Assembly (NCBI RefSeq): GCF_900302485.1
Contig: NZ_OMOI01000001.1
Coordinates: forward strand, 2,356,001 to 2,420,000
Length of the DNA stretch: 64,000 nucleotides
Reading direction: 5' to 3'
Origin: Aliiroseovarius pelagivivens
GTDB lineage: Bacteria > Pseudomonadota > Alphaproteobacteria > Rhodobacterales > Rhodobacteraceae
Below the pieces are notes generated by a model. The model was given only the letters and a program-made list of their open reading frames with translations. It did not search any database and was not told the DNA's origin. Of this stretch, positions 62,040 through 64,000 are shown one piece after another. The stretch's first letter is position 1. Every line of letters starts with the position of its first letter. Made by a program: the position numbers and the translations under genes.

Positions 62040-63923
62040 TCAGGCCTTGTCATGGAAGAAGCCATAGATGGTTTCTGCAAGAGTTTCTGAAATCCCATCT
62101 ACCGCCTTCAAATCTTCAAGCCCGGCGCGTCCAACAGCCTTGGCCGATCCGAAATGCTGTAGCAGGGCGCGTTTGCGGGTGGCGCCGACGCCTGGTACTT
62201 CGTCCAACGGGGTCGCTCCCTGAGCTTTGGCGCGCTTGGCGCGGTGGGTGCCGATGGCAAAGCGGTGCGCTTCGTCACGCAGGCGCTGCACGAAGTACAA
62301 CACTGGATCATTACGCTTCAGCGCAAAGGGGCGCTGGCCACGACGGTGGAACTCTTCCTTACCATGATCGCGGTCCACACCCTTGGCGACGCCGATCATC
62401 GGAATATCGGTGACCCCCAGTTCTTCCATGATCTCGTGTACGGCGCTGACCTGCCCGGCGCCGCCGTCGATCAACAGAAGGCCGGGCCACTGCTCGCCTT
62501 CGCGGTCGGGATCTTCTTTCAACAAACGTTTGAAGCGGCGGGTCAGAACCTCTTTCATCATCCCGAAATCGTCGCCCGGCGTCAGGTCATCGCCCTTGAT
62601 GTTGAACTTGCGATACTGGCTTTTCATGTACCCTTCGGGACCAGCCACGATCATCGCTCCGACCGCATGTGCGCCTTGAATATGCGAGTTGTCATAGACC
62701 TCGACCCTATGGGGCGGTCCATCCAGACCGAATGCCTCGGCCATGCCATCCAGAAGCCGCGCCTGCGTCGCGGTTTCCGCCATTTTGCGGGCAAGACTCT
62801 CGCGCGCGTTGCGTTGGGCATTGGCGACCAGCTCGGACTTCTCGCCGCGTTGGGGGACCGACAGTTCCACTTTGCGTCCCAGCTTCTCGGTCAGCGCCTC
62901 GGCCATCAGGTCCAATTCATCCAACGGGTCCGACAGAAGGATCAACCGCGGAGGGTCTTTCTGGTCATAGAACTGCCCGACGAAGGCCTGCAACACTTCG
63001 CCCGTCCCGGCCCCCGCGCCGGTGCGCGGATAGAAATCACGGTTGCCCCAATTCTGATTGGCGCGGATGAAGAAGACCTGCACACAGGCCTGACCGCCCT
63101 CCATATGAAGCGCGATCACATCGGCCTCGGTCACGCCGCGCGGGTTGATCCCCTGGCTTTGCTGAACCTGCGTCAACGCGCGGATCCGGTCACGCAAGAC
63201 GGCGGCCTTTTCGAACTCCATCGATTCCGAGGCCGCCTGCATCTCGGACGCAAGGTTTTCCTGCATCTTTGTCGTGCGCCCCGATAGAAAATCCACCGCG
63301 TCCTGCACCAGCGTGCCATAGCCTTCGGCATCAATCTTGCCCACACACGGTCCCGCGCAGCGTTTGATCTGATACTGCAAACATGGGCGCGAGCGCGCGT
63401 CGAACGTGGCATCCGTACAATTGCGCAGCAGGAATACTTTCTGCAGCTGGTTCAGCGTCCGGTTCACCGCGTCCGCGCTGGCAAAGGGGCCAAAATACTG
63501 ACCTTTCTCTTTGCGCGCGCCGCGGTGCTTCTTGATCTGTGGAAATTCATGCCCGGTCAGAAGGATATTCGGGAAGCTCTTATCGTCGCGCAGAAGAACG
63601 TTGAAATGCGGCTTCAATTGCTTGATCAGGTTTTGTTCAAGCAGCAGCGCCTCGGTTTCAGTCCGCGTGGTCAGAAACATCATCGAGGCTGTCTGGCTGA
63701 TCATCCGCGCAATCCGCGCGCTATGCCCCGTCGGCTTGGCATAGTTCGACACACGCTTTTTCAGACTGCGTGCCTTTCCGACATACAGAACCCGCCCCTT
63801 GGCATCGAGCATCCGATAAACGCCGGGCGAATTATCAAGCGTTTTCAGGTAAGACTGGATCACCTCGTGTCCGGTCTGAACCGGCGTCTCAACCTGAGAT
63901 GTGTCCTGCTTATCGCGCGTCAT
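62040..63923 (-). CDS. uvrC: UvrABC excinuclease subunit C
   Basis: A 627-residue nuclease of nucleotide-excision repair. The GIY-YIG domain ([20 protein letters not shown], residues about 33-52) makes the 3' cut. The four-Cys cluster that may hold [4Fe-4S] is at [21 protein letters not shown] near residues 168-195. The UVR motif ([20 protein letters not shown]) is near residues 220-240, the RNase H-like domain holds [11 protein letters not shown], and the C-terminal HhH2 motif ([18 protein letters not shown]) is near residues 560-580. Complete. It starts the uvrC-pgsA-moaD-moaE chain. Confidence 0.97.
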   Translation of the reverse strand: MTRDKQDTSQVETPVQTGHEVIQSYLKTLDNSPGVYRMLDAKGRVLYVGKARSLKKRVSNYAKPTGHSARIARMISQTASMMFLTTRTETEALLLEQNLIKQLKPHFNVLLRDDKSFPNILLTGHEFPQIKKHRGARKEKGQYFGPFASADAVNRTLNQLQKVFLLRNCTDATFDARSRPCLQYQIKRCAGPCVGKIDAEGYGTLVQDAVDFLSGRTTKMQENLASEMQAASESMEFEKAAVLRDRIRALTQVQQSQGINPRGVTEADVIALHMEGGQACVQVFFIRANQNWGNRDFYPRTGAGAGTGEVLQAFVGQFYDQKDPPRLILLSDPLDELDLMAEALTEKLGRKVELSVPQRGEKSELVANAQRNARESLARKMAETATQARLLDGMAEAFGLDGPPHRVEVYDNSHIQGAHAVGAMIVAGPEGYMKSQYRKFNIKGDDLTPGDDFGMMKEVLTRRFKRLLKEDPDREGEQWPGLLLIDGGAGQVSAVHEIMEELGVTDIPMIGVAKGVDRDHGKEEFHRRGQRPFALKRNDPVLYFVQRLRDEAHRFAIGTHRAKRAKAQGATPLDEVPGVGATRKRALLQHFGSAKAVGRAGLEDLKAVDGISETLAETIYGFFHDKA

Positions 63924-63985
63924 GGGGCATCTTTCTTGATTCTCTATCCCGCTGCAATCTTATCGTTTCGGATACAAGAGAAAAC

Positions 63986-64000
63986 ATGCCCACAGAATCT
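63986..64000 (+). CDS. Possible start of a divergent gene, cut by the window edge
   Basis: ATG at 63986 followed by four codons (MPTES) before the window ends, preceded by AAGAGAAAAC. The 62-bp spacer to the divergent uvrC would fit. Five codons are too few to name a product; I recall short-chain dehydrogenases beside uvrC in some Rhodobacteraceae, but nothing here shows it. Confidence 0.35.

Overview
The window is chromosomal DNA of an alphaproteobacterium, most likely a Rhodobacterales / Roseobacter-group species. This rests on gene content and order read directly from the sequence: the sucCDAB and sdhCDAB operons, ethylmalonyl-CoA-pathway genes of Rhodobacter type (mcl2, mch), phosphatidylcholine synthase, a LysR/DUF1127 divergon, an Lrp/LysE divergon and a PraR-like small HTH regulator. 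Base composition is fairly high in GC and quite uniform. No CRISPR array, prophage, insertion sequence, rRNA or tRNA gene was recognised. Most of the window is core metabolism and housekeeping.

Layout. Positions 1-17,200 form a central-carbon block: sucB (partial)-sucA-sucD-sucC on the minus strand, a three-gene glycosyltransferase-like islet (5.4-8.3 kb), mdh, a TSUP permease and a small secreted protein, then on the plus strand mcl2, an NnrU-like membrane protein, mch, and sdhC-sdhD-sdhA-sdhB. Positions 17,200-24,500 hold panB-panC, an orphan peptide-type solute-binding protein, a DMT exporter, a YebC regulator and two divergently arranged regulator/membrane-protein pairs (MarR, Lrp/LysE). 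Positions 24,500-38,400 contain two SLC13/RCK permease paralogues facing each other around a hypothetical gene, followed by YmdB-type phosphoesterase, 5-formyl-THF cyclo-ligase, MgtE, guanine deaminase, HisN, PraR-like, quinone oxidoreductase, LysR, DUF1127, a BAX-inhibitor-like protein and an SGNH hydrolase.

Positions 38,400-51,000 carry rpmG, RNase P RNA, a cell-wall amidase with a coupled lipoprotein, gatA-gatC, tadA, an RluB-type pseudouridine synthase, xseA, purD, a ferredoxin, prmA and several unassigned proteins. Positions 51,000-64,000 carry transporters, a roughly 1-kb segment bounded by 31-bp direct repeats that copy the 3' end of priA, then priA, a transaldolase-like aldolase, DUF484-xerC, pcs, moaE-moaD-pgsA-uvrC, and possibly the first codons of a further gene.

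How the parts work together. The 2-oxoglutarate dehydrogenase, succinyl-CoA ligase, succinate dehydrogenase and malate dehydrogenase genes encode most of the oxidative half of the TCA cycle, and Mcl2/Mch belong to the acetate-assimilating ethylmalonyl-CoA pathway that feeds malate and succinate into it. The best regulatory signal is a pair of TGTGATCACA palindromes 20-21 bp apart, found upstream of both sucC and sdhC at nearly the same distance from the start codon. The most unusual structural observations are two independent duplications of gene 3' tails (priA and moaE). I did not find a convincing new defence, mobile or biosynthetic system in this window.
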